Shown: positions 8,262 through 16,841 of the stretch, one piece after another
Numbering within the stretch: the stretch's first letter is position 1
How the letters are laid out: every line of letters starts with the position of its first letter
Assembly (NCBI RefSeq): GCF_022601675.1
Contig: NZ_JAKVIL010000008.1
Location: 62,001-126,000 of the forward strand
Length of the DNA: 64,000 nt
From: Ancylobacter gelatini
GTDB lineage: Bacteria; Pseudomonadota; Alphaproteobacteria; Rhizobiales; Xanthobacteraceae
Reading direction: 5' to 3'
The notes under the pieces: generated by a model
What the model saw: the letters and a program-made list of their open reading frames with translations, nothing else
What the model was told of the DNA's origin: nothing
Database searches by the model: none
Made by a program: the position numbers and the translations under genes

Positions 8262-11200
8262 TCAGGCGGTGGCGGGGGCTTCCTTCGGCGTGTCCTTCAT
8301 GGTCGCGACGTAAAGCGCGGGCAGGAAGATCAGCGTCAGCACGGTGGCGACCAGCAGGCCGCCCATGATCGCGAAGGCCATCGGTCCCCAGAACACGGTC
8401 GGCGCGATCGGGATCATGCCGAGCACGGTGGAGACCGCGGTCAGCATGATCGGCGTGAAGCGGGCGCAGGAGGCCGCGGTCACCGCGTCGCGCACATTCT
8501 TGCCGTCGGCACGCTCGGCCTCGATCTGGCCGATCAGGATCACCGCGTTCTTGATGATCATGCCGATCAGCGCCAGCACGCCGAGGATGGCGACGAAGCC
8601 GAGCGGACGGTTCGACAGCAGCAGCGCCATCACCACGCCGATCAGCCCCAGCGGCGCCACGCTGATGACCAGGAAGGTCAGCGAGAAGCGCTTGAGCTGG
8701 AACATAAGCACAGTGAACATGATGAGGATCATCACCGGCACCACCGCCATCACGGAGCCGAGCGCCTCCGCGCTATCCTCTACCGTGCCGCCGACCTCGA
8801 TGCGGTAGCCGAAGGGCAGCGTCTTCGACAGTTCCTCGATCTTCGGCGTGAGCTGCCGCACCACCGTCTCGGGCAGATAGCCGTCAGCGATGTCTGTCAT
8901 CACGGTCAGTGTCGGCAGCCGGTCGCGACGCCATACCAGCGGGTATGTCTGCTCATAATCGAAGGTCGCGAACTGCGAGAGCGGCACGGTGCGCCCTCCC
9001 GGTAGCGGCACCTGAAGCGTGCGCAGCGTGTCGAGCGAAACGCGCTGCTCGTCGGTGGCACGCAGCACCACGTCGACGAGATATATGTCGTCGCGCACCT
9101 GCGTTACCGGCGCGCCGGAAATCACCGTGTTCAGTACCGAGCCGATCGCTTCTGTGGAGAGGCCCAGCAACCGCGCCTGATCCTGATCGACGCGGATGCG
9201 GATCTCACGTGCCGGTTCGATCCAGTCATAACTGACCATACGGGTCAGCGGATCGGAAGCCAGGACCTCGGCGAGCTTCAGCGCGATGTCACGCACCTGC
9301 CCAAGCTCCGGCCCGGCCACGCGGTACTGAATCGGCCAACCCACCGGGGGCCCGAGTTCCAGCGGCGAGACACGGCTGACCACGTTCGGGAAGTCGTTCG
9401 CCAGAACCTTTTCAAGCTTCGCCCGCAAGCGGTCGCGTGCCGCAACGTCCTTGGCCACCACCACGGCCTGCCCGAAGAAGTCGTTCGGCAATTGCGCGTT
9501 GAGCGGCAGGTAGAAGCGGATCGCGCCGCGGCCGACATAGGCGCTCCAATGCTCGACATCCTTGTCGTCGCGCAGCACGTCGTCGAGCCGCTTCATCGCG
9601 GTCTCGGTGGCGTAGATCGAGGAATTCTGCGGCAGGCTGAGATCCACCAGCAGTTCCGGCCGATCGGAAGACGGGAAGAACTGGCGCGGGATCAGCGGCA
9701 TCAGCAGCACCGCGCCGACGAACAGCGCCAGCGTCACGCCCACCGTCACCCAGCGCGCGGTGAGCGCGGCGGAGAGGAAGCCGCGATAGATGCGCATCAC
9801 CCGGCCCGGCTCGCCGCCGGCATTCTTCGGGGCTTTGAGGATCACCATGCCGATCAGCGGCGCGAACAGCACCGCCACCAGCCACGACACCAGCAGCGCG
9901 ATGCTCACCACCGCGAACAGCGTGAAGGTGTACTCGCCCGCCGAGGAGGCGGCGAAGCCCACCGGGACGAAGCCGGCAATGGTCACCAGCGTGCCCGCCA
10001 GCATGGCGAAGGCATAGGTCTTGAAGGCGTAGACCGCCGCCACTTCCTTCTTCTCGCCCAGTGCCAGCCGGCTCAGCGTGGCGTCAGTCGTGGTCATGGC
10101 GTCGTCGACCATCAGCGCCAGCGCGATGATCAGCGCGCCCAGCGAGATGCGCTGCATGTCGATATTAGTCAGCCACATGATGGCGAACACCGCCGCCAGC
10201 GTCAGCGGGATGGTGAGCGCCACCATCAGCCCTGCGCGCACGCCGAGCGCGATGAAGCTCACCACCAGGATGATCGCGATGGCCTGCCACAGCGATTCCA
10301 TGAACTCGGCAATGGCGCCCTGCACCGTCACCGCCTGATCGGCCACCAGATGCGGCTCGATGCCGATCGGCAGGTCGGCGGTGATGATGCGCATCGCCTC
10401 GTCGATATTGCGCCCGAGCGTGAGGATGTCGCCGCCGTCGCGCATGGCGATGGCGAGGCCGATGCCCGGCTGGCCGTTGACGCGGAACAAGGGCTGCGGC
10501 GGATCGACAAAGCCGCGCCGCACCGTCGCGATGTCGGACAGGCGCAGCATCCGCCCGTCGACCGCGAAATTGATGTTGGCGATGTCCTGCTCCGAGCCGA
10601 AGGCGCCGGAAACCTCGATGGCGAGCTTCTCGTCGCCGGTCTGGATGGTGCCGGCCGGCTGCACCACGTTCTGCGCCCGCAGCGCATCGACCAGAGCGGC
10701 GCGGTTGATGCCGAGGCTGGCGAGTTCGCGCATCGAGAATTCGACGAAGATCTGCTCGTCCTGCGCGCCGAGGATCTCGACCTTGGCGACATCCGGCACA
10801 TGCAGCAGCTTTGAGCGCACGCCCTCCACATAGTCGCGCAACTCGCGATGGGTGAAGCCGTCGGCGGTGAAGCCGTAGATCAGGCCGAACGTATCGCCGA
10901 ACTCGTCGTTGAAGCCCGGCCCGATCACCCCGCGCGGCAGGGTGTGGGCCATGTCGCCGACGCTCTTGCGCACATGGTACCAGGTGTCCTTCACCTCCTG
11001 CGCGGAGGCGGCACCATCGAGATTCACGAAGATCGTGGTGACGCCGGGCCGGGTATAGCTGCGCAGGCTGTCGAGATGCGGGGTTTCCTGCAGCGTGCGC
11101 TCGATGCGCTCGGTGACCTGCTGCAGCGTGTCCTCGACGCTGGCGCCGGGCCACGCGGCCTGCACCACCATGGTCTTGATGATGAAGGACGGGTCTTCGG

Positions 11201-11309
11201 CGCGGCCGAGCCGCGTATAGGCGAACAGCCCAGCCCCGACCACGGCCAGCATGAAGAAGATGACCAGCGAGCGCTCGCGAACCGCCCATTCAGAGAGATT
11301 GAAACGCAT
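8262..11309 (-). CDS. RND efflux transporter permease subunit
   Basis: A 1015-aa inner-membrane pump subunit of the AcrB/CzcA superfamily: an N-terminal helix, a large periplasmic loop (about residues 35-330), a helix bundle, a second periplasmic loop and a C-terminal bundle. LMVDDAMTT in helix 4 carries the paired aspartates of the proton relay. The single Asp-Asp pair and overall sequence fit the HAE-type multidrug group better than heavy-metal pumps, but the substrate is not predictable. The start at 11309 overlaps the adaptor stop as TGATG, so the two are translationally coupled. No outer-membrane channel gene lies nearby. Confidence 0.93.
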   Translation of the reverse strand: MRFNLSEWAVRERSLVIFFMLAVVGAGLFAYTRLGRAEDPSFIIKTMVVQAAWPGASVEDTLQQVTERIERTLQETPHLDSLRSYTRPGVTTIFVNLDGAASAQEVKDTWYHVRKSVGDMAHTLPRGVIGPGFNDEFGDTFGLIYGFTADGFTHRELRDYVEGVRSKLLHVPDVAKVEILGAQDEQIFVEFSMRELASLGINRAALVDALRAQNVVQPAGTIQTGDEKLAIEVSGAFGSEQDIANINFAVDGRMLRLSDIATVRRGFVDPPQPLFRVNGQPGIGLAIAMRDGGDILTLGRNIDEAMRIITADLPIGIEPHLVADQAVTVQGAIAEFMESLWQAIAIILVVSFIALGVRAGLMVALTIPLTLAAVFAIMWLTNIDMQRISLGALIIALALMVDDAMTTTDATLSRLALGEKKEVAAVYAFKTYAFAMLAGTLVTIAGFVPVGFAASSAGEYTFTLFAVVSIALLVSWLVAVLFAPLIGMVILKAPKNAGGEPGRVMRIYRGFLSAALTARWVTVGVTLALFVGAVLLMPLIPRQFFPSSDRPELLVDLSLPQNSSIYATETAMKRLDDVLRDDKDVEHWSAYVGRGAIRFYLPLNAQLPNDFFGQAVVVAKDVAARDRLRAKLEKVLANDFPNVVSRVSPLELGPPVGWPIQYRVAGPELGQVRDIALKLAEVLASDPLTRMVSYDWIEPAREIRIRVDQDQARLLGLSTEAIGSVLNTVISGAPVTQVRDDIYLVDVVLRATDEQRVSLDTLRTLQVPLPGGRTVPLSQFATFDYEQTYPLVWRRDRLPTLTVMTDIADGYLPETVVRQLTPKIEELSKTLPFGYRIEVGGTVEDSAEALGSVMAVVPVMILIMFTVLMFQLKRFSLTFLVISVAPLGLIGVVMALLLSNRPLGFVAILGVLALIGMIIKNAVILIGQIEAERADGKNVRDAVTAASCARFTPIMLTAVSTVLGMIPIAPTVFWGPMAFAIMGGLLVATVLTLIFLPALYVATMKDTPKEAPATA

Positions 11310-12424
11310 CACGCCCCCGAACCCAGCAGGCGGACCTTCTGGCCGGGATAGAGCGCCTGAACGCCCGCGCTCACCACCACGTCGCCCTCGGCGAGGCCGG
11401 AGGCGATGGCGACGGTCGCCGGGTTGAAGCGCAGCACCTCGACATTGCGCAGCGAAACGGTGGAGGTGGCGGGATCGACCACCCACACCGCCGGCGCATT
11501 GTTGAAGGCGGTGAGCGAAGAGGCCGGCACCTCGATGGTCGGGGTGCTGTCGAGTTCGACCGCGCCGTTGACGGTGGAGCCGAGCAGCATGGCGGCCGGC
11601 GGATTGTCGAGCCCGACACGCACGCGGAAGGTGCGGGTGACCGGATCGGCCTGCGGCGCCACCTCGCGCACCCGCCCGGTGGCGGTCATGGACGGCTGGT
11701 CGGCCAGCGACACCCTGATGATCGGGCTGGCGGGCACGCTGCGCAGCAATTGCGCCGGCACGTCGAACACCGCGTCGCGTCCACCCTGCCGGGCAAGCTG
11801 GAGGATCATCTGCCCCGCCTGCACCACCTCGCCCGGCTCGGCGCCGCGCGCGGTCACGACGCCGGGGGCGTCGGCTGTCAGTTCGGTGTAGCTGACATTG
11901 TCCTCGGCGATCTTGAGCTGGGCCTCGGCGCTCTCGACCTGCGACTGCGCCGCCAGCATGCCCTGCCGTGCGTCGTCATAGATCGCGCGGGTGGTGAAGC
12001 CGTTGCCAAGCAGGCGCTCCTGCCGGTCGAAATGATTGCTGGCCTGCACCAGCTGGCCCTCGGCGGCGGTGAGCGCGGCGCGGGCGGAGCGCAGGCCGTT
12101 CTGCGCGTTCTGGGGGTCGAGGCGCGCGACCACCTGCCCGGCGGTCACCCGGTCGCCGACATTGGCGAGACGCTCGATCATCCGCCCGGAAACCCGGAAC
12201 GCCAGCGCCGCCTCGTCCTCGGCCTCGACGGTGCCGGTGAGCGTGGCGACGTTGCCGCCAGTGCCCTTCTCCACCGTCACCACCCGGACCGGGCGGACCT
12301 GCGGCGCCTCGGCCTCGCTCTCCGGCGAGCAGGCGCCGAGCAGCAGCGCGGCGGCGGCGGCCAGCGCGACCAGGGGGCGGGGGGCATTGCGGTGATGGAT
12401 CATCGGCATCCTGCGGTTCTTCAT
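11309..12424 (-). CDS. RND efflux periplasmic adaptor (MFP) lipoprotein
   Basis: A 371-aa membrane-fusion protein with a lipobox (LLLGAC) after a hydrophobic signal, so it is probably lipid-anchored. Order of domains: barrel-sandwich half (TVEAEDEAALAFRVSGR), alpha-helical hairpin (about residues 95-160), returning lipoyl half (DAPGVVTARGAEPGEVV), beta-barrel and membrane-proximal domain. It links the permease to an outer-membrane channel encoded elsewhere. Start is uncertain: ATG 12424 is listed, GTG 12430 and internal ATGs near 12400 are possible. It is first in a two-gene operon with the permease. Confidence 0.92.
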   Translation of the reverse strand: MKNRRMPMIHHRNAPRPLVALAAAAALLLGACSPESEAEAPQVRPVRVVTVEKGTGGNVATLTGTVEAEDEAALAFRVSGRMIERLANVGDRVTAGQVVARLDPQNAQNGLRSARAALTAAEGQLVQASNHFDRQERLLGNGFTTRAIYDDARQGMLAAQSQVESAEAQLKIAEDNVSYTELTADAPGVVTARGAEPGEVVQAGQMILQLARQGGRDAVFDVPAQLLRSVPASPIIRVSLADQPSMTATGRVREVAPQADPVTRTFRVRVGLDNPPAAMLLGSTVNGAVELDSTPTIEVPASSLTAFNNAPAVWVVDPATSTVSLRNVEVLRFNPATVAIASGLAEGDVVVSAGVQALYPGQKVRLLGSGA

Positions 12425-12947
12425 ACTCACGATCGACCCATCCGATCTCGGCTGGCGGGGACAGGCAACGCCCCATCATCGCACATGACGACAGGCGCCC
12501 GGTCCGCGCAGCGGGGCGGTATCCTGCGGCCAAGTAGTCATCGCATCAACGACAGTTACAAGTCTCTCTTTCGAACCCACCCACGAGGCGGGGTGGCGCG
12601 GAGGCGGGATCAGGTATCATACTGCCCCTCCCGGCTCGAGCGCCGCGGCAGTCTGGCTGGAAAAAGGCTGGGGACGGCGCCCTTCGTCCATCGCTGCGAC
12701 TTCCGGACATCAGCCTGCGGAAAAAAGTACCCGGGCGCGGCCCGGCGACACCGTGATACGGCCCCGCGTCCCAGATTGGGACGCAGGTGCAAGGCGCCGG
12801 GCGGCATGCGCGGCCGGGCGGGCCGGAGCGGCGCGGCGAATCAGAACTTTCAGGGGCTTGCGGGCGCGGAGGGCTTCATGAGGCGCGTATTGCGCGGCTC
12901 GCACCATGGCACCATAAGTGAGGCCTCGGCACAATGTGGAAGGCGGC
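12425..12947. other. 523-bp intergenic region upstream of the mnh-like operon
   Basis: This divergent spacer separates the RND adaptor from mnhE. I see no credible gene in it. It carries a perfect 8-3-8 inverted repeat (12766-12784) and otherwise featureless GC-rich sequence. Promoters for both flanking operons should lie here. Confidence 0.6.
12766..12784. promoter_or_regulatory. Perfect palindrome, candidate operator
   Basis: GCGTCCCA-gat-TGGGACGC, two perfect 8-bp arms with a 3-nt centre, 163 bp upstream of the mnhE start. It has no T-tract and is not near a gene end, so an operator is more likely than a terminator. The binding protein is unknown. Confidence 0.4.
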
Positions 12948-13490
12948 GTGGCTCGCGGCAGGACAGAAGAGCGCTACCGGCTCGCCAGCGTTGCCTTTCG
13001 GGCGGCGATGTTCCTGTGCGTCTGGCTCGCGCTCACCGGCGGGCGCCGCGCGGACCTGCCGGCGGGCGTGCTGACCGCGCTTGCAGCGACCTGGGCGAGC
13101 CTGCGCCTACAGCCGCCCATGGCCACGCGGCTCAACCTCGCGGCGCTGGCGCGGCTCGCGCTGCGCTTCCTGTGGGGCTCGCTGGTCGCGGGCGTCGATG
13201 TCGCCCGCCGCGCGCTCTCCCCGCGCCTGGCGCTGCGCCCCGGCCTGCTGTTCTATTCCGTGCGCCTGCCGCACGGCCCGGCGCGCGATGCGTTCCGTGC
13301 GATCATGAGTCTCCAGCCCGGCACGCTGCCGACCGAGGACGAGGCGCGCGACGGCTTCCTCATCCATTGCCTCGACACCGACGCGGATGTGCTGGCGGTC
13401 TTCGCGGCGGAAGAGGCGGCGTTCGCACGCGCCGCCGGGATCACGCTGCCATCGAGGACACCTATGCCCGGGAGGCGCTCCGATGGCTGA
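12948..13490 (+). CDS. mnhE: Mnh/Mrp-type antiporter subunit E
   Basis: A 180-aa MnhE/MrpE-family membrane protein: two or three N-terminal helices (FRAAMFLCVWLALTGG region) followed by a cytoplasmic C-terminal domain with the conserved SLQPGTLPTE motif. MrpE is a small subunit of multi-subunit cation/proton antiporters. GTG 12948 is preferred because GGAAGG sits 4 nt upstream; GTG 12918 would add 10 residues. It opens a seven-gene operon in which each gene overlaps the next; its 3' end overlaps mnhF by 8 nt. Confidence 0.88.
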   Translation: MARGRTEERYRLASVAFRAAMFLCVWLALTGGRRADLPAGVLTALAATWASLRLQPPMATRLNLAALARLALRFLWGSLVAGVDVARRALSPRLALRPGLLFYSVRLPHGPARDAFRAIMSLQPGTLPTEDEARDGFLIHCLDTDADVLAVFAAEEAAFARAAGITLPSRTPMPGRRSDG

Positions 13491-13782
13491 ATTCCTGCTC
13501 GGCGCCGCCATGCTGGTCGCGCTGATGATGACGCTGGGCATGCTGGCGCTGCTGCGCGGCCCGGCGCCGGTGGACCGGATGATGGCGGCGCAGCTTCTCG
13601 GCTCCTCCGGCGCGGCGATCTGCCTGCTGGCGGCGACCGCCGCCGACGCGCCGGCGATCGTCGACGTCGCGCTGGTGCTCACTTTGCTCGCCGCCTTCGC
13701 CGCCGCCACCATGAGCCTGAAATCCGGCCGGCTCGCCTCGCGAAGCCTGCGGACGCCCGGCAAGCGGGAGGGCGCGCCATGA
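13483..13782 (+). CDS. mnhF: Mnh/Mrp-type antiporter subunit F
   Basis: A 99-aa protein with three predicted helices and the MrpF-type signature LLRGPAPVDRMMAAQ linking helices 1 and 2. It starts inside the end of mnhE (8-nt overlap) and its stop overlaps mnhG by 4 nt (ATGA), so translation is coupled. As a family it is a structural subunit of the Mrp membrane complex. Confidence 0.9.
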   Translation: MAEFLLGAAMLVALMMTLGMLALLRGPAPVDRMMAAQLLGSSGAAICLLAATAADAPAIVDVALVLTLLAAFAAATMSLKSGRLASRSLRTPGKREGAP

Positions 13783-14087
13783 GCCTCCTCGCCGACCTGT
13801 TCACCATTCTGGCGGTGAGCGCGGGCGTGTTCTTCTTTTTCGCCGGCACGGTCGGGCTGCTGCGCTTTCCCGACACGCTGACCCGGCTGCACGCCCTGAC
13901 CAAGGCCGACAATCTCGGGCTCGGGCTCGTGGTGCTCGGCCTGCTGCCGCAGCTTGGCAGCGTGCTGGCCGGGCTGAAGCTGGTGTTCATCTGGGTGCTG
14001 GTGCAGATCGCCAGCGCCGGCGCCAGCCAGCTCCTCGCCGGGCTCGCCAAGCGCCAGCCGGAGGAAACGCGCGAGGAGGCGCCATGA
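13779..14087 (+). CDS. mnhG: Mnh/Mrp-type antiporter subunit G
   Basis: A 102-aa protein with three helices and the MrpG hallmark GLLRFPDTLTRLHALTKADNLG. It overlaps mnhF and the following gene by 4 nt each (ATGA). The charged C-terminal tail (PEETREE) is short, as in the family. It is a small structural subunit of the same predicted complex. Confidence 0.92.
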   Translation: MSLLADLFTILAVSAGVFFFFAGTVGLLRFPDTLTRLHALTKADNLGLGLVVLGLLPQLGSVLAGLKLVFIWVLVQIASAGASQLLAGLAKRQPEETREEAP

Positions 14088-15019
14088 GCGAGCCTTTCGC
14101 CCTGCTGCTGACGCTGCTGGTGCTGCTCACCGCCGGCTGGATCGTCACGGTGCGCGAGCGCCGGGCGGCGGTGTTCGGCTTCATCGCCTATGGGCTGCTG
14201 CTGGCGCTGGTGTGGATAAGGCTGGCCGCCGTCGACGTGGCGCTGACGGAAGCCGCCATCGGGGGCGGGGCGACCGGCGTGCTGCTGCTGCGGGTATCGG
14301 CCCGGCTCGGCTCGATCCGTGGCATGAGCGCCCCGCCGGGCCTTGCGACGCGCTGGATCGCCGGCGTGCTGTGCGCCGGGGTGAGCCTCGCCCTGATGGC
14401 GCTGGTGCTCGCCTTGCCCGATCCCGCGCCCTCGCTCGCCGCCGCCGCCATGGAGCCGATTGGCCGTACCGGCCTCGGCAATCCGGTCACCGCCGTGCTG
14501 CTGGCCTATCGCGCGCTCGACACCTTCCTTGAGATCATCGTGCTGCTGCTGGCGCTGATCGGGGTGTGGTCTCTGGGCGCGGACCGGTTCTGGGGCGGGG
14601 AGCCGGCGGCGTGGCGCACCGGGCCGCCCTCCCCGGCGCTGGTGTTCCTCGCCCGCGTGCTGCCGCCCTTCGGCATCGTCATCGCGGGCTACCTGTTCTG
14701 GATCGGGGCGGACGAGCCGGGCGGCAAATTTCAGGCGAGCACCATCCTTGCCGCCATGTGGCTGCTGGCGATGATGGCGGGCCTCGCCCCGCCACCGCGC
14801 ACCGGGGCGCGCGGCCTGCGCGCCGCGCTGGTCGCCGGGCCGCTGGTGTTCCTCGCCATCGGCTTCGCCGGCCTCTGGTGGGCCGACGGCTTCCTCGCCT
14901 ACCCCGACGCCTTCGCCAAGCCGTTGATCATCCTGATCGAGGCGGCGCTAGCGGTCTCCATCGTGGCGGCGCTGGCGCTGATGGTGGCGGGGCCGGCGGA
15001 AAGGCTGCCGCGCCGATGA
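14084..15019 (+). CDS. Fused MbhD (DUF4040)-MnhB subunit
   Basis: A 311-aa membrane protein joining two Mrp elements. Residues about 1-80 match the DUF4040/MbhD domain, seen in DVALTEAAIGGGATGVLLL, which in bacterial MrpA is part of the C-terminal extension. Residues about 95-305 resemble the MbhE and MnhB regions (RALDTFLEIIVLLLALIGVW, then GKFQASTILAAMWLL). In ordinary mrp operons these pieces are split between MrpA and MrpB. The gene overlaps its neighbours by 4 nt on both sides. The MbhD call is firm; the exact boundary with the MnhB part is judged by eye. Confidence 0.8.
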   Translation: MSEPFALLLTLLVLLTAGWIVTVRERRAAVFGFIAYGLLLALVWIRLAAVDVALTEAAIGGGATGVLLLRVSARLGSIRGMSAPPGLATRWIAGVLCAGVSLALMALVLALPDPAPSLAAAAMEPIGRTGLGNPVTAVLLAYRALDTFLEIIVLLLALIGVWSLGADRFWGGEPAAWRTGPPSPALVFLARVLPPFGIVIAGYLFWIGADEPGGKFQASTILAAMWLLAMMAGLAPPPRTGARGLRAALVAGPLVFLAIGFAGLWWADGFLAYPDAFAKPLIILIEAALAVSIVAALALMVAGPAERLPRR

Positions 15020-15342
15020 CGCCCCTCGTCTCTGCCGCCACCCTGTTCGGGCTGTGCGCCTCCGGCATGGTGGGCATCGGGCTCTATGGGCTGATCGTGC
15101 TGCCCGACGCCCTGCGCAAGCTGCTGGCCTTCAACATTCTCGGCAGCGGCGTGTTCATCCTGTTCGGCGTGATCGGCCGGCGCGGCGCGGCGGCGGGGCT
15201 GGACGGCGATCCGGTGCCGCAGGCCATCGTCATCACCGGCATCGTCGTCGCCTTCTCCGCCACGGCGCTCGCGGCGACACTGCTGCTGAAGATCTCGGAT
15301 GCCGAGAACGAGCCCGAAGACGGCGGGAAGGACGAGCCATGA
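15016..15342 (+). CDS. mnhC: Mnh/Mrp-type antiporter subunit C (NuoK-like)
   Basis: A 108-aa protein with three membrane helices and the MrpC/NuoK-type pattern GIGLYGLIVLPDALRKLLAFNILGSGVFIL and DPVPQAIVITGIVVAFSATA (each cited in part). The C-terminal tail is acidic. ATG 15016 overlaps the upstream stop by 4 nt and the gene's own stop overlaps mnhD by 4 nt. MrpC corresponds to NuoK of complex I and contributes to the cation/proton path. Confidence 0.9.
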   Translation: MTPLVSAATLFGLCASGMVGIGLYGLIVLPDALRKLLAFNILGSGVFILFGVIGRRGAAAGLDGDPVPQAIVITGIVVAFSATALAATLLLKISDAENEPEDGGKDEP

Positions 15343-16841
15343 TGCCCGTTCCGGTCAACGATGCGGCCAGCCTCCTCCTCGTGCTCGCGGTGCTGCTGCC
15401 GATCCTCGGCCTGTGCGCCATGCTCGGCCTGCGCGGCCTGCATCCCGAGCGCGTCGCCCGCGTCGCGGTGCCGCTCGGCGTCGCGCTGGCGGTGGCGGTC
15501 CTCGTCGAGGTGTGGACCGGCGGACAGGCGCTGCACTACACGCTGGGCGACTGGGAGCCCCCGCTCGGGCTGAGGCTGCGGGCGGACGGGCTGTCGGCGG
15601 TGATGCTGGTGCTCTCCGCCGTGATCATCCTTGCCGCGGCGCTGTTCTCGCAGCGCCAGTTCCGCACGCCGGAGGGCATCGCCGGCGACACGCGGGCGCC
15701 CTTCACCTTCTGGTCGATGCTGATGGCGATGTGGAGCGCGCTCAACCTCGTCTTTCTCGGCGAGGACCTGTTCAATTTCTTCGTGGCGCTGGAGCTGCTC
15801 ACCTTCAGCGCGGTGACGCTGGTGTGCCTCGACGGGCGCACGGCGACGCTGCACGCGGCGCTGCGCTACCTGCTGTTCGCCCTGCTCGGCTCGGTGCTCT
15901 ATCTGCTCGGCGTGGCGCTGATCTATGGCCGCTATGGCGTGCTCGACATCGGGCTGCTGCACGAACTGGTGCAGGCCGATCCGGTGACGCTGGCGGCGGT
16001 GGCGATGATGACGGTGGGGTTGATGGCCAAGGCCTCGCTGTTTCCGCTGCATCTGTGGCTGCCGCCCGCCCATGCCGGCGCGCCACCGGCCGCGAGCGCG
16101 GTGCTCTCCGCGCTGGTGGTGAAGGCGCCGTTCTTCCTCATCCTGCGGCTGTGGTTCGACCTGCTGCCGCCGCTGCCGAGCCCGCTGGCGGGGCAGTTGC
16201 TGGCGGCGCTGGGCGCGGGGGCGATCCTTTTGTGCTCGCTCGTCGCGCTGCGGCAGGCGCGGCTGAAGCTGCTGATCGCCTATTCCACGGTGGCGCAGAT
16301 CGGCTACCTGTTCCTGATGTTCCCGCTGGCGGCGGGTCCGCTCGCCTTCTGGGAGACCATCGGCTGGACCGGCGGCGTGCTGCAACTGGTCTCGCACGCC
16401 TTCGCCAAGGCCGCGATGTTCCTCGCCGCCGGGCTGATCGCCGAGACGCTTGGCCATGACCGGATCGGCGAGTTCGCCGGGCTCGCGCGGCGCCTGCCGG
16501 TGGCCGTCGCCGCCTTCGCGCTGGCGGGGCTGTCGCTGATGGGCCTGCCGCCGAGCGGGGGCTTCAATGCCAAGCTGCTGCTGCTGAGCGCCGCGGCGGC
16601 GAGCGGGCAATGGTGGATCGCCGCCGTGATCCTTGCCGGCGGCATGCTGGCGGCGGGCTATGTGTTCCGCGTGCTCGGCGCGGCGATGGCGGACGGACCC
16701 GCGGGCGAGGCCGGCGGCCCGCCCTCCCCGCTCGCCCGGCAACTCGTGGTGCTGGCGCTCGCCCTGGTGGCGGTGGCGCTCGGCTTCGTGCCGCTCCAGC
16801 CCTTCGCTTTGCTCGGCATCGGTCGCGAGGTCTTGCCATGA
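15339..16841 (+). CDS. mnhD: Mnh/Mrp-type antiporter subunit D (NuoM/NuoN-like)
   Basis: A 500-aa, roughly 14-helix antiporter-like subunit. The key residues of the proton path are in place: glutamate in FFVALELLTF (helix 5), lysine in LMAKASLFPLHLW with the following PPAHAGAPPAASA loop (helix 7), lysine in ALVVKAPFF (helix 8) and lysine in GGFNAKLLL (helix 12). It should be a proton- or cation-translocating subunit. It starts at ATG 15339 overlapping mnhC and ends overlapping the second antiporter-like gene by 4 nt. Confidence 0.92.
   Translation: MMPVPVNDAASLLLVLAVLLPILGLCAMLGLRGLHPERVARVAVPLGVALAVAVLVEVWTGGQALHYTLGDWEPPLGLRLRADGLSAVMLVLSAVIILAAALFSQRQFRTPEGIAGDTRAPFTFWSMLMAMWSALNLVFLGEDLFNFFVALELLTFSAVTLVCLDGRTATLHAALRYLLFALLGSVLYLLGVALIYGRYGVLDIGLLHELVQADPVTLAAVAMMTVGLMAKASLFPLHLWLPPAHAGAPPAASAVLSALVVKAPFFLILRLWFDLLPPLPSPLAGQLLAALGAGAILLCSLVALRQARLKLLIAYSTVAQIGYLFLMFPLAAGPLAFWETIGWTGGVLQLVSHAFAKAAMFLAAGLIAETLGHDRIGEFAGLARRLPVAVAAFALAGLSLMGLPPSGGFNAKLLLLSAAAASGQWWIAAVILAGGMLAAGYVFRVLGAAMADGPAGEAGGPPSPLARQLVVLALALVAVALGFVPLQPFALLGIGREVLP

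Noticed and set aside
12425-12947. A gene in the spacer between the RND adaptor and mnhE
   Set aside because: Short frames here lack ribosome binding sites and recognisable motifs; only the palindrome seems meaningful.
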